Origin: Synechococcus sp. Tobar12-5m-g
Lineage (GTDB): Bacteria; Cyanobacteriota; Cyanobacteriia; PCC-6307; Cyanobiaceae
Length of the DNA stretch: 55,124 nucleotides
Direction of reading: 5' to 3'
NCBI RefSeq assembly: GCF_024345415.1
Contig: NZ_JAGQBB010000020.1
Span: 1-55,124 of the forward strand
In this document: piece by piece, positions 17,056 to 26,445 of the stretch
Position numbering within the stretch: the first letter of the stretch is position 1
Layout: the number at the start of each line of letters is the position of its first letter
Made by a program: the position numbers and the translations under genes
The notes under the pieces: generated by a model
The model's input: only the letters and a program-made list of their open reading frames with translations
What the model was told of the DNA's origin: nothing
Database searches by the model: none

Positions 17056-18486
17056 TTGGCGCTTCCCGTCGTCGCCATTATTGGCCGGCCCAATGTGGGC
17101 AAGTCCACCCTGGTGAACAGGCTGTGCAAGAGCCGTGAGGCGATCGTGCACGATCAGCCCGGTGTGACCCGCGACCGCACCTACCAGGAAGGCTTCTGGG
17201 GGGATCGCACCTTCCGGGTGGTGGACACCGGCGGCCTCGTTTTTGATGACGACAGCGAATTCCTGCCCGAAATCCGCCAGCAGGCCAACCTGGCCATGGC
17301 CGAGGCGTCCGTGGCGGTGGTGATCGTCGATGGCCAGCAGGGCGTCACCGCGGCGGATCAGGCCATTGCCGACTGGCTGCGCAGCCAGACGTGTCCGGTG
17401 CTGCTGGCGGTGAACAAGTGCGAGTCACCCGACCAGGGCCTGGCGATGGCCGCCGATTTCTGGGGGCTGGGCCTGGGTGAGCCCCATCCGATCTCGGCCA
17501 TCCATGGCGCTGGCACGGGCGACCTGCTCGATCAGGTGATCGGCTTCCTGCCGAAGGCCGAGGACGTCGACACGGAGGAGCCGATCCAGCTGGCGATCAT
17601 CGGCCGCCCCAATGTGGGCAAATCCAGCCTGCTCAACGCGATCTGCGGCGAGCCGCGGGCGATCGTCAGCCCGATCCGCGGCACCACCCGCGACACGATC
17701 GACACCACGATCGAGCGGGAGGGCCGCACCTGGAAGATCCTCGACACCGCCGGCATCCGCCGCCGCCGCAGCGTCAGCTACGGCCCGGAGTACTTCGGCA
17801 TCACCCGCAGCTTCAAGGCGGTGGAGCGCAGTGATGTGTGCGTGCTGGTGATCGATGCCCTCGATGGCGTCACCGAGCAGGATCAGCGCGTGGCCGGGCG
17901 GATCGAGGAAGAGGGTCGCGCCTGCGTGATCGTGGTGAACAAGTGGGATGCGATCGAGAAGGACAGCCACACCATGCCAGCGATGGAGAAGGAGCTGCGC
18001 GCCAAGCTCTACTTCCTCGATTGGGCGCCGATGCTGTTCACGTCGGCCCTCACCGGCCAGCGGGTGGAGAGCATCTTCGCCCTAGCCTTTCTGGCGGTGG
18101 AGCAGCACCGCCGTCGGGTGAGCACCTCGGTGGTGAACGAGGTGCTGCAGGAGGCCCTGAGCTGGCGCTCGCCCCCCACCAGCCGCGGCGGCCGCCAGGG
18201 TCGCCTCTATTACGGCACCCAGGTGGCCACCCGGCCACCCAGCTTCACCTTGTTCGTGAATGATCCGAAGCTGTTCGGCGACACCTACCGGCGCTACGTG
18301 GAACGTCAGATCCGCCAGGGCCTCGGTTTCGATGGCTCGCCGATCAAGTTGTTCTGGCGTGGCAAGCAGGAGCGTGACGCCGACAAGGAACTGGCCCGCC
18401 AGCAGGCTCGCTCGAAGGCCCACAGCGAGGCGCACAGCGAAGCCGGCATGGACGCCCACAACGGGGCCCACGCCGAGGCCTTCTGA
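17056..18486 (+). CDS. der: ribosome biogenesis GTPase Der (EngA)
   Basis: This essential tandem GTPase takes part in 50S subunit maturation. There are two G domains, each with GRPNVGKS (near residues 9 and 185), DTAG/DTGG and NKCE/NKWD motifs, followed by the KH-like C-terminal domain ([33 protein letters not shown]). The start is TTG at 17056, supported by the strong ribosome site AAGGAGA about 9 nt upstream. The extra C-terminal tail is unusual: it is rich in His, Ala and Glu ([20 protein letters not shown]). Confidence 0.96.
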   Translation: MALPVVAIIGRPNVGKSTLVNRLCKSREAIVHDQPGVTRDRTYQEGFWGDRTFRVVDTGGLVFDDDSEFLPEIRQQANLAMAEASVAVVIVDGQQGVTAADQAIADWLRSQTCPVLLAVNKCESPDQGLAMAADFWGLGLGEPHPISAIHGAGTGDLLDQVIGFLPKAEDVDTEEPIQLAIIGRPNVGKSSLLNAICGEPRAIVSPIRGTTRDTIDTTIEREGRTWKILDTAGIRRRRSVSYGPEYFGITRSFKAVERSDVCVLVIDALDGVTEQDQRVAGRIEEEGRACVIVVNKWDAIEKDSHTMPAMEKELRAKLYFLDWAPMLFTSALTGQRVESIFALAFLAVEQHRRRVSTSVVNEVLQEALSWRSPPTSRGGRQGRLYYGTQVATRPPSFTLFVNDPKLFGDTYRRYVERQIRQGLGFDGSPIKLFWRGKQERDADKELARQQARSKAHSEAHSEAGMDAHNGAHAEAF

Positions 18487-18513
18487 AGGTTCCGATCTGA
18501 TGGCTCCTTCCTG

Positions 18514-19446
18514 ATGGATTGGCTCCGGCAGCTCCCGATCGGCCAGTTCGTCGATGGGGACACCAGTTGGCTGCGCCGCCTCGACCCCCGCCTCAAGCTC
18601 GGCTGGACCATCGCCTTCCTGATGACGCCGATCCTGGCGGGGCCGGCTTGGCGCCTCGCCCTGGTGGGGCTGTTGCTGTTGATCACGGCCTGCAGCGGCC
18701 TGCCCTGGCGGCTGTGGCGCCTCAGCCTGCCCACCTTGCTGGGCCTCAGCCTGCTGGTGGGACTGCTCTCGGCCCTGGTGCCAGCCGGAGCGGTCCCTGC
18801 GTCCAGCCTGAGCCGTTCGCCCGCCGAGCTGCACCTGGCGCCCACCCCGGCGGGCCAGTCCCCGCCCGAGCGCTCCGGCGAAGCCTGGGAGCTGGTGCGC
18901 TGGGGGCCCGTGCAGATCGGCCCTGTGCCGATCGGGCCGCTGGTGGTGAACCGCCGCTCGGCGGAACTGGGTCTGAACAGCGCCAGCCTGCTGTTCACCC
19001 TGATCCACAGCGCCAACTTGCTGCTGGTCTGCACGCCGCCCGAGGAGTTGGTCTGGGCGCTGAGCTGGGCGATCGCGCCCCTGAAGGCCCTGGGCCTGCC
19101 GGTGGACCGTCTCGGCTTCACCCTGCTGCTGGCCCTTCGGTTCCTGCCCCTGGTTCAGGAGGAGTTCCAGAACCTGCTGCGCTCGATCGCCACCCGCGCC
19201 GTTAACGTGCGCAGCCTTGGCTGGAAGGCCAGCCTTGGGCTGGTCCTGGCGGTGGCGGAGAGGCTGCTGGCCAACCTGCTGCTGCGGGCCGAGCAGGGTG
19301 CCGAGGCCCTGATGGCCCGGGGGGGGCACTGGCTGCCTCCCGGTCAGTTGCGCCTGGCGGTGCGGGCGGCCCGGCGCCTCAATCTGGTGGCAGGGGCTGC
19401 CCTGCTCCTGTTGCTCGGATTGCGCTGGCAGTACGGTGCGATGTAA
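18514..19446 (+). CDS. EcfT/CbiQ-type transmembrane component of an ECF transporter
   Basis: The 310-residue membrane protein begins with the family sequence SWLRRLDPRLKLGWTIAFL. It has several hydrophobic helices and a C-terminal coupling motif AEQGAEALMARGG, in which Ala-Arg-Gly contacts the ATPase subunits. ECF transporters import vitamins or cobalt/nickel through a separate S subunit; no S or ATPase gene is adjacent. A 90-residue Pro-rich insertion between helices (SRSPAELHLAPTPAGQ region) is longer than in typical CbiQ. Confidence 0.85.
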   Translation: MDWLRQLPIGQFVDGDTSWLRRLDPRLKLGWTIAFLMTPILAGPAWRLALVGLLLLITACSGLPWRLWRLSLPTLLGLSLLVGLLSALVPAGAVPASSLSRSPAELHLAPTPAGQSPPERSGEAWELVRWGPVQIGPVPIGPLVVNRRSAELGLNSASLLFTLIHSANLLLVCTPPEELVWALSWAIAPLKALGLPVDRLGFTLLLALRFLPLVQEEFQNLLRSIATRAVNVRSLGWKASLGLVLAVAERLLANLLLRAEQGAEALMARGGHWLPPGQLRLAVRAARRLNLVAGAALLLLLGLRWQYGAM

Positions 19447-19468
19447 TTGGTAGCGTTAAGAACGTTCA

Positions 19469-19747
19469 GTGAGCGCAGAGGCGAGTACCGAGAGCTATCT
19501 CAACCACCCCACCTTCGGCCTGCTCTATCGGGTGGCGCCGGCGGGAGAAGGGCGTGATCTCTTCGCCACGCTCTATGCCCAGCGGATGTTCTTCCTGGTC
19601 ACGTTGCAGGCGAGGAACGCCCAGTTCGAGGTGATTCCCCTGATGGATGCCCGCCACTACGCGGAGCAGAACCTGGCAAGGGCCCGCCGCGATGGCAGCG
19701 CCCAGTTGCCGCGTTGGCGCCAGCTTTTCGACCAGACCTTCATCTGA
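19469..19747 (+). CDS. pipX: PII-interacting protein X (NtcA co-activator)
   Basis: PipX links PII signalling to the nitrogen regulator NtcA by binding either one. The 92-residue protein has the diagnostic YLNHPTFGLLYRVAPAGEG near its start, the Tudor-like TLYAQRMFFLVTLQ and VIPLMDARHYAEQNLARAR, and C-terminal helices ending LPRWRQLFDQTF. The start is GTG at 19469. pipY begins right after the stop, the conserved cyanobacterial pipX-pipY pair. Confidence 0.95.
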   Translation: MSAEASTESYLNHPTFGLLYRVAPAGEGRDLFATLYAQRMFFLVTLQARNAQFEVIPLMDARHYAEQNLARARRDGSAQLPRWRQLFDQTFI

Positions 19748-19748
19748 A

Positions 19749-20423
19749 ATGGCTGCCGCCGGTGCAATGGCCGCAGCGGGCGATGGCTTCGAGGAGCGAC
19801 TCTCCGGGATCCGCGCCGCCTTGCCCCCGGGATGCCGCCTGCTGGCGGTGAGCAAGGGGCAGCCGGCCGATCGGATCCGCCGGGCGGTGGCCCTGGGCCA
19901 GCAGAGCTTCGGCGAGAGCCGTCTGCAGGAGGCAGTGGCCAAGCAGGCCGAGCTGCGCGATCTCGAGCCATTGGATTGGCACTTCATCGGCAGGCTGCAG
20001 GCCAACAAGGCCCGGGGGGTGCTGCGTCAGTTCGGCACGATCCACTCGCTCGACAGCCTGGAGCTGGCGGAACGGCTGCGGCGGATCGCCGCTGAGGAAG
20101 CCCTCAGCCCCAGGGTGTTCCTGCAGGTGAAGCTGCGCCCCGACCCGGGCAAGACCGGGTTCGAGCCGGCGGAGCTGGAGCGGCTCTGGCCCGAACTCCA
20201 GGGGCTTGCACCCCTGCGGCTGGAAGGATTGATGACGATCGCGCCCATCGATCTGCCCCCCGTGGAACGCCCGGCGCTGTTCCGTGACTGCGCGGCCTTG
20301 GCGGACCGTCTGGGGCTGAGGGAACGCTCGATGGGCATGAGCGGCGACTGGTTGGAAGCGGCGGCGGCGGGCAGCACCTGGGTGCGGCTCGGCTCGGCGC
20401 TGTTCGGATCCCGATCGCTCTGA
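19749..20423 (+). CDS. pipY: PLP homeostasis protein PipY (YggS/PLPBP family)
   Basis: This alanine-racemase-like fold I protein binds pyridoxal phosphate without known enzyme activity and tunes PLP and amino-acid pools. The 224-residue protein shows the PLP lysine in LLAVSKGQPADRI, the family motifs FGESRLQEAVAKQ and WHFIGRLQANKARGVL, VFLQVKLRPDPGKTGF, and MSGDWLEAAAAGSTWVRLG. It is translated immediately after pipX (1 bp apart). Confidence 0.94.
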   Translation: MAAAGAMAAAGDGFEERLSGIRAALPPGCRLLAVSKGQPADRIRRAVALGQQSFGESRLQEAVAKQAELRDLEPLDWHFIGRLQANKARGVLRQFGTIHSLDSLELAERLRRIAAEEALSPRVFLQVKLRPDPGKTGFEPAELERLWPELQGLAPLRLEGLMTIAPIDLPPVERPALFRDCAALADRLGLRERSMGMSGDWLEAAAAGSTWVRLGSALFGSRSL

Positions 20424-20546
20424 CGCCGCTCGGTTGGCCCAGGGGGGAAGGCGTTGTGTCGGAACAGGCTTGTCGAGGGTGCGACCGGTTGCCACCGCTG
20501 GCATGGGACGCTATTTAGGACAAGATCAACACGAAGGATTTCTAAG

Positions 20547-21134
20547 GTGTCGTTGTTCTCTCGCCTGCGTGCCGTCGTCTCTGGTGACGATTACCTGGAT
20601 GGCGACTACGACGACGACCTCGACTACGACGCCGGTGAGACCACCCAGCCGGTCGGCTCCAGCCGCGGCACCGCCGCCGGCCAGGGAGACAGTGGCAGTG
20701 CCCTGGCCCTCTCCTCCGATTTCCTCAGCCAGGATCCGTTCGGTGGCAGCAAGGTGGTGGGCATGCCCGGCCTTTCTTCCTCGGCAGCGGAAGTCACCCT
20801 GATGGAGCCCCGCAGCTTCGATGAAATGCCCCGGGCGATCCAGGCCCTGCGGGACCGCAAGACGGTGATCATCAATCTCACAATGATGGAGCCGGATCAG
20901 GCCCAGCGGGCCGTGGATTTCGTGGCCGGTGGCACCTATGCCATCGATGGCCACCAGGAGAGGGTCGGCGAGAGCATTTTCCTGTTCGCCCCCAGCTGTG
21001 TCACGGTCACCACCGCCTCCGGAGAGGAACCCTCCTCTCCCACCATCGTGCCCTCCCGCGATCTTGGTGCCGACACCGCTGCCGCCCCCAGCCCAGCCTG
21101 GGGCCGCACCGATCTCGGCACGGGTCTGGGCTGA
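20547..21134 (+). CDS. sepF: cell division protein SepF
   Basis: SepF tethers FtsZ to the membrane and can bundle it; in cyanobacteria it is also called Cdv2. The 195-residue protein has an N-terminal amphipathic helix ([12 protein letters not shown]), an acidic Asp-rich and low-complexity linker, and the SepF core ([67 protein letters not shown]). The GTG at 20547 is used because it places the membrane helix at the N-terminus. proC follows 5 bp downstream, as in many cyanobacteria. Confidence 0.95.
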   Translation: MSLFSRLRAVVSGDDYLDGDYDDDLDYDAGETTQPVGSSRGTAAGQGDSGSALALSSDFLSQDPFGGSKVVGMPGLSSSAAEVTLMEPRSFDEMPRAIQALRDRKTVIINLTMMEPDQAQRAVDFVAGGTYAIDGHQERVGESIFLFAPSCVTVTTASGEEPSSPTIVPSRDLGADTAAAPSPAWGRTDLGTGLG

Positions 21135-21139
21135 TCGGC

Positions 21140-21952
21140 TTGGCATCTCCCGCCGGCCTGGGCGTGATCGGCCTGGGGCGGATGGCCCAGGCCCTGCTCA
21201 TCCCACTGCTGGAGCATGGGGAGCTCAGCCCCGAAGGTGTTCATGCCGTCGTGGCGAGTTCTGCCTCGGCCCAGCGGCTGCAGAAGCAGCTGGGCGTCAC
21301 CGTCGGCACGGACCCAGGCCCCGCCTGGGACCAGCCGGTGCTCCTGCTGGCGGTCAAACCGCAACAGCTGCAGCAGGTGGCGGCCGCCGCTCCACCGTTT
21401 GATCCGGCTCGCCCCCCGCTGCTGGTCTCGGTCCTGGCCGGGGTCACCCTGCAACGGCTGCAGCAGTGCTTCCCCCATGCCAGGGTGGTACGGGCGGTGC
21501 CGAACACGCCCTGCCTGGTGCGCGCCGGGATCACCGGCCTGGCCTGGGGCGCGGCTGTGGAGCAGGAGCAGCGCGATCAACTGCGCCGTTGGTTCGAGGC
21601 GCTGGGACAGGTCGTCGAGCTGCCCGAGCGCCAGTTGGATGGCTTCCTTGCCCTCGCCTCCTCCGGGCCGGCGATGGCGGCGCTGCTGATCGAAGCCCTG
21701 GCCGATGGGGGCGTGGCGGCGGGTCTGCCCCGGAGCCTCGCCCTGGACACGGCCCTGGCGATGCTGGACGGCTCCATCGCCCTGCTGCGGCAGCAGGGGC
21801 TCCATCCCGGCCAGCTCAAGGACATGGTGGCCAGCCCGGCCGGCACCACCATCGCCGCCCTGCGACGGCTGGAGCAGGGCGGCGTGCGCTCAGCCCTGAT
21901 CGAGGCGGTGTTGGCGGCAGCTGAACGGAGCAGGGCCCTGGCAGAAGCTTGA
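21140..21952 (+). CDS. proC: pyrroline-5-carboxylate reductase
   Basis: This enzyme carries out the last step of proline synthesis, NAD(P)H-dependent reduction of pyrroline-5-carboxylate. The 270-residue protein has the dinucleotide motif LGVIGLGRMAQALL at its N-terminus, LLLAVKPQQLQQV, VRAVPNTPCLVRAGITGL, SSGPAMAALLIEALADGGV, and the C-terminal signature SPAGTTIAALRRLEQGGVRS. The start codon is TTG, 5 bp after sepF. Confidence 0.94.
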   Translation: MASPAGLGVIGLGRMAQALLIPLLEHGELSPEGVHAVVASSASAQRLQKQLGVTVGTDPGPAWDQPVLLLAVKPQQLQQVAAAAPPFDPARPPLLVSVLAGVTLQRLQQCFPHARVVRAVPNTPCLVRAGITGLAWGAAVEQEQRDQLRRWFEALGQVVELPERQLDGFLALASSGPAMAALLIEALADGGVAAGLPRSLALDTALAMLDGSIALLRQQGLHPGQLKDMVASPAGTTIAALRRLEQGGVRSALIEAVLAAAERSRALAEA

Positions 21953-21979
21953 GGGACCAGACGATTCGGCCGGGACGAT

Positions 21980-22618
21980 TCAGCCCCCTGCCCGTTTCTC
22001 GCCCAGCTTCGGCTCGGTGCCGGCGAGCAGGCGCTGCAGGTTCGCCCTGTGCCGCCACACCACCAGCACGGTGGTGAGGATGGCCAGGGCGAGGAAGGCC
22101 GGCCGCAGGCCGCCTCCCGCCATGGCGAATTCGCCGAGCATCAGCAGCGGCAGGCTCAGGGCGGCCACCACGCTCGACAACGAGACGATGCGGCTGATGG
22201 CCAGGGTGGCCAGGAAGATGCCGAAGCAGGCCAGTCCCACGGCGGGCACCAGCCCGAGCAGCATGCCCAGGCCGGTGGCCACGGCTTTCCCCCCCTTGCC
22301 CCCCAGCCAGATCGGCCAGCTGTGGCCGGCCAGGGCGGCCAGGCCGGCCGCCACCACCAACCAGTCTGTGTTGGCGCTGACGACAGCCGGCTGCAGCAGG
22401 GCCCGGGCCAGCAGCACGGCGGCGGTGCCCTTGAGCACATCGAGCAGGAAGACCACCAGGGCGGGGCCCTTGCCCACCTGGCGCAGCACGTTGGTGGCGC
22501 CTGTGGAGCCGGAGCCCAGCTCGCGCAGGTCAATCCCGGCCCACCATTTCCCCGCCAGCCAGCCGAACGGGATCGAGCCGAGCAGGTAGCCCGCCAGCAG
22601 CGCGATCAGGGCCGTCAC
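21980..22618 (-). CDS. plsY: acyl-phosphate glycerol-3-phosphate acyltransferase
   Basis: This integral membrane enzyme makes lysophosphatidic acid from acyl-phosphate and glycerol-3-phosphate, the first step of phospholipid synthesis. The 212-residue protein carries the conserved loops GYLLGSIPFGWLAGKW, LRELGSGSTGATNVLRQ and GHSWPIWLGGKGGKAVATGLG. The GTG at 22618 overlaps the DUF3086 stop (GTGA), which supports both the start and coupling. Confidence 0.94.
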   Translation of the reverse strand: MTALIALLAGYLLGSIPFGWLAGKWWAGIDLRELGSGSTGATNVLRQVGKGPALVVFLLDVLKGTAAVLLARALLQPAVVSANTDWLVVAAGLAALAGHSWPIWLGGKGGKAVATGLGMLLGLVPAVGLACFGIFLATLAISRIVSLSSVVAALSLPLLMLGEFAMAGGGLRPAFLALAILTTVLVVWRHRANLQRLLAGTEPKLGEKRAGG

Positions 22619-23520
22619 AGCAGGTCCTCGTCGAGGGCCAGCTCCTGCGGGCTGGCGGCGAAGGCCAGCCAGAGCGGAAACTGCAGGATCGGGATGTCCA
22701 CCACCTGCTCGCTGCCATCGACCACGATGAATGGCAGCTCGCCCCGCTCCTCCAGCCGGTCGGCCCGCTCGATCAGGGCATCGGGCCGCTCGAACAGCAC
22801 GATGCCGCTGTTGGGGCCGAAGTCTTCCCGGGAGAGTCCCAGGCAGTCCTGAAGGCCCCGGCGCCATTCTCCGAGGCGCTCCGGCTGGCCGGCCAGCACC
22901 AGGGTCTGAAAGCGCTCGCCGTAGAGCTCGCCCAGGATGGCGATGGCGGCGGCGACCACCAGGGCATTGCGGTTGCGGCTGCCGGTGCTGGCCTGGGCCC
23001 CCCGCCCGCCCTGGTTGAGGAACCAGTCCTCGAGCAGGGCGGCGGTGGGCGCCTCCAGGCTGCGGCGCAGCTTCCAGGGGTCGGCATAGAAATCGGGCTG
23101 GCCTTGGAAGCTCTCCAGCTGGCTCCGGATCAGGGCCTCGTCCTGGTTGAACAGGCCCACCGACGCCACCGCCACCTCCGCCGCCATCGGTTCGGCTCCG
23201 GCAGAGGCGGGGCCTGGCTGATCGAGGGGTGAGGGCTGCACCAGCACCGGTGGTGCCACCAGCTCGATCTGCTCCGCCTGGCTGGCCAGGTCCTGCAGGG
23301 CCACCACCAGGTAGTCCTGGAAGCCCTTCAACCGCCGTGCGATCGCATCCGACTGGCCGGCGAAGCTGCTGGTGAGCTCCTTCTCCAGCTGGTCGCGGCG
23401 GCTTTCCAGGCCGCGGATCTCCTCCTCCAGGAGCTGGCGTTGAAGGCGAAGTTCCTGCAGCGCCAGCTCCTGCCAGGCGGGCGGCGGGGTTTCGGGAGCG
23501 GGAGAAGAAGCGTCGGTCAT
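22615..23520 (-). CDS. DUF3086 family protein
   Basis: The 301-residue cyanobacterial protein has a predicted coiled coil at residues 20-65 (LQELRLQRQLLEEEIRGLES-like heptads, RDQLEKEL) and a globular C-terminal half (AIAILGELYGERFQTLVLAG, SGIVLFERPDALIERADRL, LPFIVVDGSEQVVDIPIL). Function is unknown. It sits between DUF3119 and plsY with ATGA and GTGA overlaps on either side, suggesting an operon with a membrane or envelope theme. Confidence 0.85.
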   Translation of the reverse strand: MTDASSPAPETPPPAWQELALQELRLQRQLLEEEIRGLESRRDQLEKELTSSFAGQSDAIARRLKGFQDYLVVALQDLASQAEQIELVAPPVLVQPSPLDQPGPASAGAEPMAAEVAVASVGLFNQDEALIRSQLESFQGQPDFYADPWKLRRSLEAPTAALLEDWFLNQGGRGAQASTGSRNRNALVVAAAIAILGELYGERFQTLVLAGQPERLGEWRRGLQDCLGLSREDFGPNSGIVLFERPDALIERADRLEERGELPFIVVDGSEQVVDIPILQFPLWLAFAASPQELALDEDLL

Positions 23521-23978
23521 CGCGAGGGGCTGAGGTGCAGCTCCAGCTGCTGGCGCAGGGCGGTGGCATCAAACAACACCGGCAGCAGGTGAATGCTGCG
23601 CTGTTCACGGAAATAGAACAGCACTGGCAGGGGCCACCAGAACAGGGTCCAGCCCAGCCAGTCCTCATAGGGGAAACGGCGCAGCAGGGTGTTGCGCCGC
23701 CAGACCAGCAGGGCATCGTCGCCGAACTGGAGCCGCAGCAGGGCGGTCTGGAGCAGGAGGAACAGGCCGAACACCCCCACAGCCGCCGCCAACCAGGGGG
23801 CCCCGCTCCAGCGGGGCAGCAACAGCAGCAGGCTGGCGGGGGCCAGCAGCAGCACGCCGATCGGCACCCAGGGGCGCGGGGCGAGGATCACCCCGGCGGT
23901 TTCAGCCGGAGAGGGGCCCACCAACGGTGAGCTGGCGAGGTCGGGGGGGGTGGGGGCGGTTCCCGGGGGGGAGGTCAT
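23517..23978 (-). CDS. DUF3119 family membrane protein
   Basis: The 153-residue protein has two hydrophobic helices after a Pro-rich N-terminus (VPIGVLLLAPASLLLLLP and LAAAVGVFGLFLLLQ). A PH-like C-terminal part follows (LQFGDDALLVWRRNTLLRRF, PYEDWLGWTLFWWPLPVLFY). The family is restricted to cyanobacteria and plastids and has no established function. It overlaps the DUF3086 start by 4 bp and heads the DUF3119-DUF3086-plsY cluster. Confidence 0.85.
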   Translation of the reverse strand: MTSPPGTAPTPPDLASSPLVGPSPAETAGVILAPRPWVPIGVLLLAPASLLLLLPRWSGAPWLAAAVGVFGLFLLLQTALLRLQFGDDALLVWRRNTLLRRFPYEDWLGWTLFWWPLPVLFYFREQRSIHLLPVLFDATALRQQLELHLSPSR

Positions 23979-24046
23979 GGCGTTGGATCGGAAAGGGCAC
24001 GGGTCTTTCCATGCTGGTGGACGGGTGGATCACTTGGACGCCAGCG

Positions 24047-24796
24047 TCACTCGCCGAACAGCAGTTTGGTGAGCAGCACGTCCATCAGGCTCACCGTGAC
24101 CAGGATCATCACCACGGCGCCGGTGGTGCTGGTGCCCACTTCCTTCGGGCCGCCCTTGGTGGTGAGGCCCCAGCCGCAGGCGATCACGGCGATCTGCAGG
24201 CCGAAAACCACCGCCTTGACCAGCATCGAAGGCAGATCGCTGGGCTCCAGCCAGCTGCGGACGGAGTTCCAGAAGACGGTGGGCGGAACCGAGAACAGGA
24301 AGGTGCTGCTCACCTGCCCCGACCACACCCCGACCACGAAGAACACCATGCACTGCACCGGTGCCATCACCACCAGGGCCAGCACCCGGGGCACCACCAG
24401 ATACTCGACCGGATCGGTGCGCAGCATCGTGATCGCGTCGATCTGCTCGGTGACCTTCATGGTGCCCAGCTGGGCGGCGTAGGCCGTGGCCACCTTGCCG
24501 GTCAGCAGGGTGGCGGTGAGCAGGGGGGCGATCTCCCGCGCCAGCCCCACCGACAGGATCCCCCCCACCGCGACACCGGCGCCCTGCTTGGTCAGTTCGG
24601 CCGCCACCTGGATGTTGAACACGGTGCCGGCGGCCAGCGCGGTGATCGCCACGATCAGGAAACTGCCCGGCCCTGCCTCCAGCATCTGCTCGGAAAGGTC
24701 ATTGAGGTTGATGCGGCCCCGGGCGATGGCCGTGATCGTCTGGCCGCCGATCAGGCAGCTGGCGCCCAGGCGTCTCAGCCACAGGGGGGGCCTCAT
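24047..24796 (-). CDS. MlaE-type ABC transporter permease
   Basis: The 249-residue membrane protein is an MlaE/YrbE permease, the membrane part of ABC systems moving lipids between inner and outer membranes. Typical segments are GGILSVGLAREIAPLLTATL, GKVATAYAAQLGTMKVTEQI, DAITMLRTDPVEYLVVPRVL and GWGLTTKGGPKEVGTSTTGA. No MlaF ATPase or MlaD substrate-binding gene is adjacent. The ATG overlaps the stop of the upstream MFS gene by 4 bp. Confidence 0.92.
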   Translation of the reverse strand: MRPPLWLRRLGASCLIGGQTITAIARGRINLNDLSEQMLEAGPGSFLIVAITALAAGTVFNIQVAAELTKQGAGVAVGGILSVGLAREIAPLLTATLLTGKVATAYAAQLGTMKVTEQIDAITMLRTDPVEYLVVPRVLALVVMAPVQCMVFFVVGVWSGQVSSTFLFSVPPTVFWNSVRSWLEPSDLPSMLVKAVVFGLQIAVIACGWGLTTKGGPKEVGTSTTGAVVMILVTVSLMDVLLTKLLFGE

Positions 24797-26301
24797 GGGG
24801 GCGCCTGCAGCAGATGCAGACCCCGCTCCGGCCAGCGGCGCATCACCACCAGACCCAGCACCACCAGGGTGGCCGGAATCAGCCCCATGCACAGGCGGAT
24901 CGCGATCAGGGCGCTGTCGGGCTGGACGATGCCCCTGGCGGCCACGTAGCCGCTCAGGCTCATCAGGTTGCCGAAGGAGAACAGGGCCAGGCTGATGCAG
25001 ATCTTCTGGGTGAACACCATCCAGGCGCTGTATAGACCGGCGGGCTTTTCCGGATCGGCGTCGATGGCATCCGGCAGCAGGGCCCAGGGGATCAGGTAGG
25101 CGGTGGACGCCCCCACACCCACCACCATGATCGCGATCAGCAGCGCGGCCAGACGCAGAGCGTTGGCGGCCGAGCCCACCGGAGAGAGATCGGCATCGAG
25201 GGGGACCAGCACCATGGCGAGCAGGCAGCCGCCGATCCAGAGCGCCGTCCCCCGATGCAACGCCTTGATGCGGCCCTGGTGATGGGAGTACCGGTTCCAG
25301 ATCTGCAGCCCCACCAGCGCGCTGATCTGGAAGGGAAGCAGGATCCAGTTGCTCCAGCTCTCCGGCAGCCGCATCACCACCGGCAGATAGATCAGGGCGG
25401 CGGTCTGCATGATCTGCAGGGCGCACCAGAGCATCAGGTAGAGGCCGAGCACCTTGAGGAAGCGGCTGTTGCGCCCCACGCGCAGCAACAGCCGCCGGGT
25501 CGAGCCCTTCTGAGTGCTGGGCTTCTGGCAGTGACGGGCCGCCGGCGCGATGCCCCAGCCGCAGAGCAGGGTGAACACCGCGATGATGCTGCCCGAGAGC
25601 ACACCCACCTTCAGGTAGCTGCCGGCATCGTCGTGGTTCCTGAGCAGCAGGCCTCCGAGCACGATTCCCACCAGTCCGGCAATGAGCGAACCGGTGAAGC
25701 GGGCGGTGTTCAGCCTGGTGCGCAGCCGGGTGTCGGTGGTTAGCTCGGCGGCCAGGGCCGCATAGGGCAGGTTGACGCAGGTGTAAAGGCTGTTGGCCAC
25801 CACCGAAATGGCGACAAAGAAGGTGAACTTCACCCAGAGGCTTCCAGGCGGAAGCCACCACATCATCGCCATGGCGGCGCCGAGCGGAATCGCGCTCCCC
25901 AGGATCCAGGGAAGGCGCGGTCCCCAGGGGCTGCGGGTCTTGTCGCTGAGCCAGCCCACGATCGGATCGTTGATGGCGTCCCAGAGGCGGGCCAGCATCA
26001 GCACGAGCCCGGCCATCCAGGCGGGCAGCCCGGCGGCGGCGGTATAGAAGATGAACAGATAGAAGCCGATCAACGAGGCGGCCATGCCGGTGCCGGCATC
26101 GCCAACGCCATAGGCCAGCAGCATGCGCCGCTGGGCCCCCTTGGGGGCATCGATGGCATCACGAGCCCCGGGCTGTTGCTTCAGGACCGGGGATGGGATG
26201 GATGGCGCGTCCGGATCGGGAGCAACTCTCAACGGGCGGGTGCCGCACGCCAGCCATAATGCAGCAGCCAGATGGGCCTTGGGACACATCCCCTGCCGCA
26301 A
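24793..26301 (-). CDS. MFS transporter of the GPH (MelB-like) sugar family
   Basis: The protein, up to 502 residues, has about 12 hydrophobic segments and the GPH cation-symporter signature LARLWDAINDPIVGWLSDKT followed by SPWGPRLPWILG. GPH members carry sugars or glycosides with Na+ or H+; the substrate is unknown. The start is uncertain. The ATG at 26301 gives a 60-residue N-terminal extension without family similarity, so initiation could be nearer MLLAYGVGDAG at 26124. It is coupled to the MlaE permease by an ATGA overlap. Confidence 0.85.
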   Translation of the reverse strand: MRQGMCPKAHLAAALWLACGTRPLRVAPDPDAPSIPSPVLKQQPGARDAIDAPKGAQRRMLLAYGVGDAGTGMAASLIGFYLFIFYTAAAGLPAWMAGLVLMLARLWDAINDPIVGWLSDKTRSPWGPRLPWILGSAIPLGAAMAMMWWLPPGSLWVKFTFFVAISVVANSLYTCVNLPYAALAAELTTDTRLRTRLNTARFTGSLIAGLVGIVLGGLLLRNHDDAGSYLKVGVLSGSIIAVFTLLCGWGIAPAARHCQKPSTQKGSTRRLLLRVGRNSRFLKVLGLYLMLWCALQIMQTAALIYLPVVMRLPESWSNWILLPFQISALVGLQIWNRYSHHQGRIKALHRGTALWIGGCLLAMVLVPLDADLSPVGSAANALRLAALLIAIMVVGVGASTAYLIPWALLPDAIDADPEKPAGLYSAWMVFTQKICISLALFSFGNLMSLSGYVAARGIVQPDSALIAIRLCMGLIPATLVVLGLVVMRRWPERGLHLLQAPP

Positions 26302-26330
26302 TGGCCACTTCCTAATACATCTGTATTCAT

Positions 26331-26401
<71 letters not shown>

Positions 26402-26445
26402 TCCTTTTCTCAATAAGGGTTTTCGCTTCAAACCTCTTGCTGTGA

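Noticed and set aside
19447-19468. NtcA site before pipX
   Set aside because: Only GTA-like fragments are present; the GTA-N8-TAC spacing does not fit.
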